A stretch of DNA of 64,000 bases from CAYRPN01 sp964426135. Lineage in GTDB: Bacteria > Planctomycetota > Phycisphaerae > Phycisphaerales > Phycisphaeraceae. Location: positions 22,884 through 86,883 of the forward strand of contig CAYRPN010000004.1 of NCBI GenBank assembly GCA_964426135.1, in the 5' to 3' direction. Below the pieces are notes generated by a model that worked only from the letters and a program-made list of their open reading frames with translations, had not been told where the DNA came from and searched no databases. Shown here piece by piece: positions 1 through 7,186 of the stretch. The position numbers and the translations under genes were made by a program. The stretch's first letter is position 1; the number at the start of each line of letters is the position of its first letter.

Positions 1-772
1 GACGAAACTGCCGCGTCGGCTGCGTCAGCGCGAGCTTGGACGGCGCGCCATAGCCCAGCAGGCCCAGCCCGATGCGCACCATGTCCAGGTGGTAGCGCGG
101 ATGGCGCAGGGCCGCATGCGTGGCGGCGGCGTGGAGGATCACGTCGCTGCCGATGCGGGCTTCGTTCTGGCGGACGATGTCCTGGAAGCGGTCGTACTGC
201 TGCTGCGTGTAATCGCCATCGCAGTCGGCCGCGGCAAAGTGCGTCCACACGCCGGCCAGTTTCACGTTGGTCAGCTTGGACAGGCGATGCAGGATCGACG
301 CGAACTGCTCGGCGCTCAACCCGCCCCGGCACATGCCCGTGTCGACGCCCAGGTGAATCGGAATTCGCGCGCCCACCGAGGCGCCGATCGCCTGAATCGC
401 GATGAGCTGGTCCGGCGAATCCACGCTCAGGTGCAGCTGCCCCGACAGCATCGCCTCGTGCAGCTCGCGCGTCTGCGGCTTCGTCCGCACAGGCATCAGG
501 ACAAGGATGGGCTTGCGGACCGGATGCTGGAGGATTTCATTGGCCTGTCCCGGCGAGTAGACGGCGAGCATATCGACGCCCGCCTCGTCGTAGCAGCGGG
601 CCAGTTCGCCGGCGCCCATGCCGTAGGCGTCCGCCTTGATGATGGCGCAGAGGCGCGGCGAAGGCCGGGCGCTGGCCGCGCCCAGACTCGGACGACGCAG
701 CATGTTTCGCCAGATGGAAACATTGCGGCGCAGGTTCAGGAGATCGACTTCGATCCAGCTCGTGTCGGTCAT
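1..772 (-). CDS. alr: alanine racemase (3' end beyond window)
   Basis: Partial gene; the N-terminal 257 residues are present and the C-terminus lies beyond position 1. Alanine racemase is a fold-type III PLP enzyme that interconverts L- and D-alanine for peptidoglycan. The PLP-lysine motif KADAYGMG starts at residue 46 (Lys46). Further on come LGVDTGMCRGG, VWTHFAAAD and the phosphate-contact stretch MVRIGLGLLGYG, all at the expected spacing of the barrel domain. The start MTDTSWIEVDLLNLRRN is the usual family N-terminus. No strong ribosome-binding site precedes it, only GAGAA. It is divergent from the helicase gene, with 375 bases between the two starts. The frame is open to the window edge and shows no defect. 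Confidence 0.93.
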   Translation of the reverse strand, partial: MTDTSWIEVDLLNLRRNVSIWRNMLRRPSLGAASARPSPRLCAIIKADAYGMGAGELARCYDEAGVDMLAVYSPGQANEILQHPVRKPILVLMPVRTKPQTRELHEAMLSGQLHLSVDSPDQLIAIQAIGASVGARIPIHLGVDTGMCRGGLSAEQFASILHRLSKLTNVKLAGVWTHFAAADCDGDYTQQQYDRFQDIVRQNEARIGSDVILHAAATHAALRHPRYHLDMVRIGLGLLGYGAPSKLALTQPTRQFR

Positions 773-951
773 GACGATTCTCGATCACGCTTTCGCCGCG
801 GCACATCGTGCGGGTCAAGCGAACATATCGGCCACCTGACCCGCTTGCGGCGAGTCGTTCACGCGGTCCATCCGCGAAAGGTTGGAGTGCCCCAAGCTTC
901 GACCGGCCGCGGGAAACGAGTGCGTGCGGCATCGCGGCCATCCCTCCCTGT

Positions 952-980
952 TTGTATCTGTCAGATGGGCACCTTAGAAT
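952..980 (+). promoter_or_regulatory. candidate sigma70-type promoter of the DEAD-box helicase
   Basis: TTGTAT at 952-957 and TAGAAT at 975-980 are separated by exactly 17 bases. This would start transcription near 987 and leave a leader of about 160 bases before the helicase ATG at 1148, long leaders being common for cold-inducible DEAD-box helicase genes. Read from consensus only. Confidence 0.45.
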
Positions 981-1002
981 GAAAATTCAGGCGGCTGCCG
1001 GA

Positions 1003-1073
1003 CGAGCCGCGACCGTCAGGGAGCCGGTTCCCCCAAGACAGCACGGAACCCCCTTCCTTACGGTCGTGGCTCG
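1003..1073 (+). promoter_or_regulatory. structured 5' leader of the helicase gene
   Basis: A 14-base arm at 1003-1016 (CGAGCCGCGACCGT) pairs with 1060-1073 (ACGGTCGTGGCTCG), with 13 Watson-Crick pairs and one G-U pair. A nested stem GGTTCC (1025-1030)/GGAACC (1045-1050) lies inside. The structure sits in the only long gap upstream of the helicase and is followed by CGTTTTC, so a cold-sensing or attenuator-like leader is possible. The function is inferred; the pairing is seen directly. Confidence 0.4.
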
Positions 1074-1147
1074 CGTTTTCTGGCTGTTGGCCACCGCATC
1101 AGTCCAAACTGAACGGCGTTCCTTTCCCCATCGGCCCCTCACGACCC

Positions 1148-2659
1148 ATGACCGACCCCAACGCGCCCCTTCGTTCCGACACCTCCCCCTCCGATGCCGC
1201 GCCGACGGCCACGCCAACCGATGGTGTGACTCCGCCAACGTCGGCGGACGGCGCGCCCCCGGCTCCCGCTGAAGCGCTCAACTACACCGTCGTCGCCCCG
1301 CGCGAAATCTTCGACAAGTCCGTCACCTTCGAACAACTGGGCCTGCGAAACAGCCTGCTCAAGGGCCTGAAGGAAATGGGATTCGAACATCCCACCGATA
1401 TCCAGGCGAAGCTCATCCCGCCCGCGCTGCTCGGCAAAGACCTCATCGGACAGGCACGCACCGGCACCGGCAAGACCGCCGCCTTCGGCCTGCCCATCAT
1501 GCAGACCGCCGACAAGGACAAGCCCATGCAGGCGTTGATCCTTGTCCCCACCCGCGAGCTGGCCGCCCAGGTCGCCGGCGAACTCGATGACCTCGCTCGT
1601 TTCACCCCCATCCGCGCCACCTGCATCATCGGCGGCGAGTCCATGCGCGATCAGGCCAACAGCCTTAAGCACGGCGGGCACATCATCGTCGGCACCCCAG
1701 GCCGCGTCATGGACATGTATGCCCGCGGCGAGATCCATTTTGAAAATGTACGCACCGCTGTCCTCGACGAAGTGGACCGCATGCTCGACATCGGCTTCCG
1801 CGAGGACATCCGCAAAATCCTCAAGAACATCACTCACGATCACCAGACGATTTTCGTCTCCGCCACGATCAGCGGCGAGATCGAACGCCTCGCCCGCAGC
1901 TTCATGAAGCCGGACGCGGAGAAGATCGTGACCATCGCCGGCGCCCTGACGGTGTCGCTGGTGGATCAGAAATACTTCGCGGTCGAGCCCTGGGACAAAC
2001 GGGCGCTCTTGCTGATGCTCCTGAAGCGGGAGCAGCCCGAGACGACCGTGGTCTTCTGCAAGACCAAGGCGACGGTGGACAAGCTGAGCAAATATCTGTC
2101 CGAGCACGGCTGCGACGCCCGGCCGATCCACGGCGACATGCCGCAGAACAAGCGCACCCGCGTGATGGATTCGATGCGGCAAGGCAAGCTGAGCGTGCTG
2201 ATCGCCAGCGACCTGGCCGCGCGTGGACTGGATATCGAGCACATCACGCACGTGGTGAATTACGATTTGCCGGAGGACCCGGAGATTTACGTTCACCGCA
2301 TCGGCCGCACGGCGCGCGTCGGCAGGCGCGGCGTGGCGTGGAGTTTCGTCACCCGCGACGAGGGCCAGCGCCTCACCGAAACGGAGATGTTCGCCGGCGT
2401 GATGATCGAGCGCGTGGAGTACCCCGAATTCAAGCCCGGCCCCGTGCCCGCCGACGTGCGCGTGGCCCGGCCCGTCATCACGCAACGCCCGCAGTCGATC
2501 AACGAACTCTTCGCGGAAAAAGAAGCGGCGGCCTCCGCGTCGCCCGATTTCTCAGGCCTGTCCCCGGAGGAAATCGCCCGCATGTTCCCCGGAGGCATCA
2601 TCCCCAAGTCAGCGCCCAACCGCACGCTGGGATCGCGCTTCAAGCGGCGCGGACGCTGA
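1148..2659 (+). CDS. DEAD-box ATP-dependent RNA helicase (DEVD variant)
   Basis: 503-aa RNA helicase of the RhlE/DeaD type, expected to remodel RNA secondary structure in the cytoplasm. Motifs in order: Q-motif region FEQLGL...PTDIQ near residues 58-85, motif I ARTGTGKT near 103, PTREL, TPGR, motif II DEVD at 207-210 (instead of DEAD), SAT near 237, ASDLAARGLD, and motif VI HRIGRTAR at 383-390. The N-terminal 45 residues are Pro/Ala/Thr rich and probably disordered. The C-terminal tail after about 420 is short and ends in basic residues (FKRRGR). The start at 1148 is the only ATG before the conserved core and has no clear Shine-Dalgarno sequence. FabF follows after 36 bases. The family call is secure; the exact subfamily is not. 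Confidence 0.95.
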   Translation: MTDPNAPLRSDTSPSDAAPTATPTDGVTPPTSADGAPPAPAEALNYTVVAPREIFDKSVTFEQLGLRNSLLKGLKEMGFEHPTDIQAKLIPPALLGKDLIGQARTGTGKTAAFGLPIMQTADKDKPMQALILVPTRELAAQVAGELDDLARFTPIRATCIIGGESMRDQANSLKHGGHIIVGTPGRVMDMYARGEIHFENVRTAVLDEVDRMLDIGFREDIRKILKNITHDHQTIFVSATISGEIERLARSFMKPDAEKIVTIAGALTVSLVDQKYFAVEPWDKRALLLMLLKREQPETTVVFCKTKATVDKLSKYLSEHGCDARPIHGDMPQNKRTRVMDSMRQGKLSVLIASDLAARGLDIEHITHVVNYDLPEDPEIYVHRIGRTARVGRRGVAWSFVTRDEGQRLTETEMFAGVMIERVEYPEFKPGPVPADVRVARPVITQRPQSINELFAEKEAAASASPDFSGLSPEEIARMFPGGIIPKSAPNRTLGSRFKRRGR

Positions 2660-2695
2660 TCGGCCTTCGTCCACATCCTTCGCTACACTTCCCGC

Positions 2696-3988
2696 ATGAG
2701 ACAACGCACGGTCATCACGGGCATCGGCTGGGTCACGCCGCTGGGTCACGACATCGAAACAGTCTGGGCGGCGCTGCTGGCGGGCAAGAGCGGCATCGGG
2801 CCCACGACGAACTTCGACGCCTCGACATTTCCCACCACGTTCTCCTCGCAGGTGAAAAACTACGATTATCGCCCGCTGGTCACGCAGGCGCAGTCGCACG
2901 AAGGCATCAGCCCGAACACCGGCTTCGCCCTGGGCGCCGCGGCACAGGCATGGCGCAGCGCGGGGCTGGACAAGCTGGCGACCTTGAACCGCGAGCGGAT
3001 GGGCATCTACCTCGGCAGCGGCGAGGGCGTGCTCGACCACGAGAATTACTTCGCCGCCAACCTCGCCGGTTGGAACGCCGAGGCTCGCGCCGTGGACACC
3101 GTCCGCTGGGCTCGCGAGGCGGCTGAGCGCATGAAGCCGCTGCGGGAAATCGAGCAGGAACCGAACATGCCGCTGAGTCACCTGGCGCTGGAGTTCGGCG
3201 CGCAGGGCCCCAGTTACAACTGCCTGACCGCGTGTGCCGCCAGCACGCAGGCGATCGGCGAGGCGACGGAGATTCTGCGCCGCGGCGATGCGGATGTGAT
3301 GATCGCCGGCGGGGCGCACACGATGATTCATCCGCTGGGGGTCACCGGCTTCAACCGGCTCACCGCACTTTCCACGAGGAACGACAATCCGTGCGGAGCA
3401 AGCCGGCCGTTCAGCGCCGACCGCGGCGGATTCGTGCTCGGCGAAGGCGCGGGCATCGTGATCATCGAAACGCTGGAGCATGCCGCCGCCCGCAACGCGA
3501 CCATCCTGGCGGAGATCACCGGCTACGGCTCGTCCGCCGACGCCTATCGCATCACCGACATGCACCCGGAAGGACGCGGCGCCGCGGTGGCGATGAAGAT
3601 GGCGCTCGACGACGCCCGAGTGCGAACCAGCGACATCGACTACATCTCCGCCCACGGCACCGGCACGAAGGAAAACGATTCCACGGAGACCAACGCGATC
3701 AAGCGCGTCTTCGGCGACGATGCGAAAAAAGTGCCTGTTTCCTCGGTCAAAAGCATGCTGGGCCACCTCATCGCCGCCGCCGGCGCGGTGGAACTGATCA
3801 CCTGCGTGCTGGCGATCCGCGATCAGGTGCTGCCGCCGACGATCAACCTGCAGAATCCCGATCCCGAGTGCGACCTGGACTACGTCCCGAACGTGGCTCG
3901 CAAAGCGAAGGTGGATGTCTGTCTGAGCAACAGCTTCGGCTTCGGCGGACAGAATGACACGCTGGTGGTGCGCAGGTGGGTGGGGTGA
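2696..3988 (+). CDS. fabF: beta-ketoacyl-ACP synthase II
   Basis: 430-aa condensing enzyme of type II fatty-acid synthesis that elongates acyl-ACP with malonyl-ACP. The Cys-His-His triad is visible: Cys180 in CLTACAAST, His320 in SAHGTGT and His357 in MLGHLIAAAG. The C-terminal glycine loop reads SNSFGFGGQN. Length is close to the usual 410-415 residues, with a slightly longer region around residues 55-75. No ACP or other fab genes adjoin it, so it is not part of a classical fab operon here. A run of AGATTTC-type tandem repeats begins right after the stop. It could be a specialised KAS II paralogue rather than the only housekeeping copy. Confidence 0.92.
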   Translation: MRQRTVITGIGWVTPLGHDIETVWAALLAGKSGIGPTTNFDASTFPTTFSSQVKNYDYRPLVTQAQSHEGISPNTGFALGAAAQAWRSAGLDKLATLNRERMGIYLGSGEGVLDHENYFAANLAGWNAEARAVDTVRWAREAAERMKPLREIEQEPNMPLSHLALEFGAQGPSYNCLTACAASTQAIGEATEILRRGDADVMIAGGAHTMIHPLGVTGFNRLTALSTRNDNPCGASRPFSADRGGFVLGEGAGIVIIETLEHAAARNATILAEITGYGSSADAYRITDMHPEGRGAAVAMKMALDDARVRTSDIDYISAHGTGTKENDSTETNAIKRVFGDDAKKVPVSSVKSMLGHLIAAAGAVELITCVLAIRDQVLPPTINLQNPDPECDLDYVPNVARKAKVDVCLSNSFGFGGQNDTLVVRRWVG

Positions 3989-4003
3989 GGATGATTTCGG
4001 ATT

Positions 4004-4080
4004 GCAGGTTTGAGATTTCACATTTCAGATTTGAGATTTCAGATTTCAGATTTCAGATTTCAAATTTCAAATTTCAAATT
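4004..4080. repeat. tandem repeat, unit AGATTTC / AAATTTC
   Basis: About ten copies of a 7-base unit (GATTTCA and variants) fill the gap between the convergent fabF and zinc-ribbon genes. It belongs to the same family as the GGATTTG arrays at 17636-17760 and the AATCCGAA cores found inside genes. Confidence 0.85.
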
Positions 4081-4081
4081 C

Positions 4082-4492
4082 TCACCACGCCAGCATTCCC
4101 TTCAGCCCCAGAACCGACAGCACCAGGATCAGCACGCCGACGATGGCGATCGCCACCGCAAACAGCGCCCGTCTGCGTTGCGGAGATCGCTTGCGCGGGT
4201 TGTTCAGATCCTCATCTGACTCAACTTCCAGCTTCTCGAACCGCGCGGGATCGACCGGCTCCACCAGCATCTGCTCCACCACCAGCATCTGCCCGCATTG
4301 CTCGCACCGGCCGGCGTCGAAGGGCATGCCGCGGCTGTCCCGCCCGGCGTGCTTGTGGCTGCAGAACGGACACTTGAACCAGACGGAACCGGGCTCGAAC
4401 CAGTAGCTGAGAATGTCGAACCGTTCGCCGCACTCGGGGCAGCGCGGCCCACTCAGATTCCACAGCGGATAGTTGCACTTGCGGCAGCGCAT
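4082..4492 (-). CDS. zinc-ribbon protein with C-terminal membrane anchor
   Basis: 136-aa protein without a recognised family name. Four CxxC knuckles are seen: CRKC at residues 3-6, CPEC near 18, CPFC near 41 and CEQC near 63. They form two zinc ribbons in the N-terminal half. A charged linker (NNPRKRSPQRRR) follows, then one hydrophobic helix close to the C-terminus (LFAVAIAIVGVLILVLSVLGL). Tail-anchored topology with the ribbons in the cytoplasm is inferred from the basic residues before the helix. Such short ribbon proteins are common and poorly characterised in planctomycetes. Convergent with fabF. Confidence 0.75.
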   Translation of the reverse strand: MRCRKCNYPLWNLSGPRCPECGERFDILSYWFEPGSVWFKCPFCSHKHAGRDSRGMPFDAGRCEQCGQMLVVEQMLVEPVDPARFEKLEVESDEDLNNPRKRSPQRRRALFAVAIAIVGVLILVLSVLGLKGMLAW

Positions 4493-4549
4493 GACGCCAT
4501 CATCCCGTGCGGCACAACTGCGAGCAAAGGGCGCCGTGGCGAATGCCGT

Positions 4550-4691
4550 CCATTAGCCCCGGGCTCCGCCCGGGGACGATCCACCTTGCGCGCTCGGCCG
4601 GTGTTTCGCTCAAATCGAGACGACCCTCATTCCTCAAGAACATGAGGTGACGTGTGGTGCTTTGTCCCCGGGCGGAGCCCGGGGCTAATGG
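4550..4691. repeat. REPIN-like inverted repeat (CCATTAGCCCC head)
   Basis: Perfect 28-base arms, 4550-4577 and 4664-4691, enclose an 86-base loop. Each arm is itself a hairpin (CCCCGGGC-TCC-GCCCGGGG) behind the head CCATTAG. A second copy lies at 22007-22131 with a different loop. Confidence 0.85.
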
Positions 4692-4755
4692 TCATCGACG
4701 CACCTGCGGTGCCAGCCTTGATCGCTTCTTGACGCCTCGGCGCAACGCGGTGAAC

Positions 4756-5244
4756 ATGGACACTCGTACCATGACGCGTTCCGCTCTCATCCTGATCTCA
4801 CTCCTGCTCGCCACCGGCTGTGACCGCGGCGGCGATGATTCGCTCGACGCCTTTCGCGAAAAGTGGTACGCGTCCGTCAACCAGCGGCAGCCCGAACTGC
4901 TCTACGACCTGCTCGACGCCAAAGGCAAGCGGTTCATCGATGTGCAATTGGAGACGCTGCGCGGCCTCGATGCGGAGAAACAGAAAGTGGTGATCAACTG
5001 GCTGGGCGGCGATCGCGTGAACAACCTGCACGAACTGAACTCCGCGCGCTTTTTCGGACTGCTCTGGCGGAAGGTGACCGACGATCAGCCGCCGAAGATG
5101 GTGATCGAGGCGCAGGGCGAGCAGGGCGCGTACATGGTGCTGAACCTGAAGGACCAGAGCCAGCGCATCGAGTTGAAGATCGAAGGAGGCCGCTGGGTCT
5201 GGGCGCTGCCGGAGCAGCGCTTCGCGGCGCCGACGAAGAAGTGA
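4756..5244 (+). CDS. predicted lipoprotein of unknown function
   Basis: 162-aa protein starting MDTRTMTRSALILIS; an in-frame ATG at 4771 is an equally good start. A type II signal peptide is evident, with lipobox LLATGC (Cys22), so the mature protein is probably membrane-anchored. The rest is a compact alpha/beta domain of about 140 residues (FREKWYASVNQRQPELLYDLL... GRWVWALPEQ) that resembles small NTF2-like or DUF-type periplasmic folds, but no family is recognised. The gene lies between two inverted-repeat elements and has no operonic neighbour. Longer frames upstream would read through the 4550-4691 repeat and are not believed. Confidence 0.72.
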   Translation: MDTRTMTRSALILISLLLATGCDRGGDDSLDAFREKWYASVNQRQPELLYDLLDAKGKRFIDVQLETLRGLDAEKQKVVINWLGGDRVNNLHELNSARFFGLLWRKVTDDQPPKMVIEAQGEQGAYMVLNLKDQSQRIELKIEGGRWVWALPEQRFAAPTKK

Positions 5245-5261
5245 AACGGCGCGGCCTTACC

Positions 5262-5349
5262 GTAGGGTGCGTCAAGGCTCGGCGCGGACGCACCACGGTG
5301 ATCGGAGGCGCAACACGGTGCGTCCGCGCCGAGCCTTGACGCACCCTAC
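5262..5349. repeat. inverted repeat with perfect 33-base arms
   Basis: Arms 5262-5294 and 5317-5349 are perfect reverse complements around a 22-base loop, and each arm carries GGTGCGTC/GACGCACC self-pairing. It sits between the lipoprotein gene and radA. Its head (GTAGGGTGCGTC) differs from the TTAGC family, so it is a second REPIN-like class. Confidence 0.85.
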
Positions 5350-5420
5350 GCGGGAGCCCGTCCCAAGCCACCGATCCCCGCTTTCCGCAACCGTATTTCG
5401 ATCGCATTCCCCACCCTTCC

Positions 5421-7088
5421 ATGGCCAAGCCCCGGACGCAATTCATCTGTCGAAGCTGCGGCGGCGTGCAGTCACGCTGGATGGGCAAATGCCCCGACTG
5501 CGGCGAGTGGGACTCGCTGGAGGAATACCGCGCCCCCGCCGGCGCCGGGGCCGACAAAGACCGCCAGCGCGGCGACGCGCCGGTCGCCACCGCGTCCGAC
5601 GCCGTGCCGCAGGCGGTGCCCATCACGCAGGTCGATCAGACCCTCGTCACCCGCATCGCCACCAACATCGGCGAACTCGATCGTGTGCTGGGAGGCGGTG
5701 AGGAAAAGGGCCAAGGGCCAGGGGCCAAGGGCCAAGGGGAAGAAACCGAGACCAATCCGAAATCCGAAATCCGAAATCCGAAATCCCTTGGCCCTCGGCC
5801 CTCGGCCCTCGGCCCTTCCCCCCGCGGCCTCGTTCCCGGCTCCGTCGTCCTCGTCGGCGGCGATCCGGGCATCGGCAAATCCACGCTGCTCCTGCAGGCT
5901 GCCGATCAGCTCTCCCGCCAGGGCAAGCGCGTGCTCTACGTCACCAGCGAGGAATCCGCGCAGCAGACGCGGCTGCGCGCCAGCCGCCTCGGCGCCGCCA
6001 GCGACAATCTTTATGTGCTCGCCGACACCAACCTCGCCCGCATCATCGAACAGACCCGGCAGGTAAATCCCGTGGTCGTCGTGATCGATTCGATCCAGAT
6101 GATTTACAAGGGCGATCTTCCCGCCGGCCCCGGCAGCGTCACGCAACTCCGCGCGTGCGCCACGGAACTGGTCTACCTCGCCAAGGCCACGGGCATCGCG
6201 GTGTTTCTCGTCGGGCACGTGACGAAGGAAGGGACGCTGGCGGGACCGAAGCTCCTGGAGCACATGGTGGACACGGTGCTCTATTTCGAAGGCGACCGCT
6301 ACCACAGCCACCGCATCGTCCGCGCGATCAAGAACCGTTTCGGCACCACGCTCGAAGTCGGCCTGTTTGAAATGAGCGACGCCGGCCTGCGCGAGGTGCG
6401 CGACGCCGGCGGCCTGCTCGCCGCCGAATATCGCGCCATGGCGGGCAGCGTGATCTGCCCCGTCATGCAGGGCACGCGCTGCCTGCTCGTGGAGATTCAG
6501 GCGCTGACCGCCAATTCCATCCTCGGCTCCGCCAAGCGAAAAGTCAGCGGCCTCGACGCCAATCGCCTGGCCATGCTCATCGCCGTGCTGGAGAAGCGCG
6601 GCGGCCTGCGACTGGCGGATCAGGATGTTTTCGCCAGCAGCGTCGGCGGGATGAAGGTGATCGAACCGGCGGCGGACCTCGCCATCGCCCTGGCGATCGC
6701 GGGCGCGCATCTGAATCGCTCGCTGGGGCCGATAAGCAGAGAAAAGGGCCTAGGGCCTAGGGCCAAGGGCCAAGGGGAAGAGAGAAGGCACGAAGGCACG
6801 GAGGCGCGAAGGTACGAGGACGCCGAGGCAAATCCGCAATCCGAAATCCGAAATCCGAAATCCCTTGGCCCTCGGCCCTTGGCCCCAGGCCCTCTGCTCA
6901 CCGCCATCGGCGAAATCGGCCTGGGCGGCGAACTGCGCCACGTCTCCGGCCTGGAACAGCGCATCCGCGAGGCCCATCGCCTGGGGTTCAGTCATGTCAT
7001 CTGTCCGCCCGTGTCGATGAAAGCACCAGCAGGCTGCACGCTGATCCCCGTCGCCACGCTGCAACAGGCGATGGAGATGCTCAGCTAG
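5421..7088 (+). CDS. radA: DNA repair protein RadA with two repeat-coded inserts
   Basis: 555-aa RecA-like ATPase that promotes branch migration in recombination. The N-terminal C4 zinc finger uses Cys10, 13, 24 and 27. Walker A GGDPGIGKST is near residue 147, Walker B VVVVIDS near 220, and the RadA signature KNRFGT near 305. The C-terminal Lon-protease-like domain contains GEIGLGGELRHV. RadA is usually about 450-460 residues. The excess is explained by two in-frame inserts: residues 94-136 (5700-5828), placed exactly between LGGG and LVPG just before Walker A, and about 440-491 (6738-6894), just before GEIGLGG. Both contain GPRAKGQG/NPKSEIRNPKS/LGPRP peptides encoded by repeats found elsewhere between genes. 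The core motifs are intact, so the protein is probably functional. Confidence 0.94.
   Translation: MAKPRTQFICRSCGGVQSRWMGKCPDCGEWDSLEEYRAPAGAGADKDRQRGDAPVATASDAVPQAVPITQVDQTLVTRIATNIGELDRVLGGGEEKGQGPGAKGQGEETETNPKSEIRNPKSLGPRPSALGPSPRGLVPGSVVLVGGDPGIGKSTLLLQAADQLSRQGKRVLYVTSEESAQQTRLRASRLGAASDNLYVLADTNLARIIEQTRQVNPVVVVIDSIQMIYKGDLPAGPGSVTQLRACATELVYLAKATGIAVFLVGHVTKEGTLAGPKLLEHMVDTVLYFEGDRYHSHRIVRAIKNRFGTTLEVGLFEMSDAGLREVRDAGGLLAAEYRAMAGSVICPVMQGTRCLLVEIQALTANSILGSAKRKVSGLDANRLAMLIAVLEKRGGLRLADQDVFASSVGGMKVIEPAADLAIALAIAGAHLNRSLGPISREKGLGPRAKGQGEERRHEGTEARRYEDAEANPQSEIRNPKSLGPRPLAPGPLLTAIGEIGLGGELRHVSGLEQRIREAHRLGFSHVICPPVSMKAPAGCTLIPVATLQQAMEMLS
5700..5828 (+). repeat. repeat element inside radA, copy 1
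   Basis: 129 bases, divisible by three, made of a GGGCCAAGG-rich left arm, a core of AATCCGAA units and a CCTTGGCCCTCGGCC right arm that is the complement of the left arm. It encodes 43 residues including NPKSEIRNPKS. Normal RadA proteins join LGGG directly to LVPG at this point. Confidence 0.85.
6738..6894 (+). repeat. repeat element inside radA, copy 2
   Basis: Same architecture as 5700-5828: GGGCC-rich left arm, a stretch of GGCACGAA/GGCACGGA units, an AATCCGAA core and a CCTTGGCCC right arm. It encodes GPRAKGQGEERRHEG...NPQSEIRNPKSLGPRPLAPGP in frame with the RadA C-terminal domain. Confidence 0.85.
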
Positions 7089-7092
7089 CGAT

Positions 7093-7186
7093 GGCGGATT
7101 GAAAATTGAAAATTGAAAATTGCCAATTGCAAATTGCTTCAACCAACCGGAATCCGAGTCCGGGAATTTTCAATTTTCAATCCGCC
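7093..7186. repeat. inverted repeat of GAAAATT units overlapping a gene start
   Basis: GGCGGATTGAAAATT... at 7093-7114 is the perfect complement of 7165-7186. The element contains the only available start codons of the downstream GH10-like gene and encodes its N-terminal residues. Confidence 0.8.

Noticed and set aside
4654..4755. Longer lipoprotein frame starting at 4654
   Set aside because: It reads through the REPIN-like element at 4550-4691 and moves the signal peptide away from the N-terminus.
5700..5828. Frameshift or assembly error in radA
   Set aside because: The insert is a multiple of three, the frame continues on both sides, and similar inserts occur in several other genes with the same families. 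Long-read confirmation would still be needed to exclude an assembly problem.
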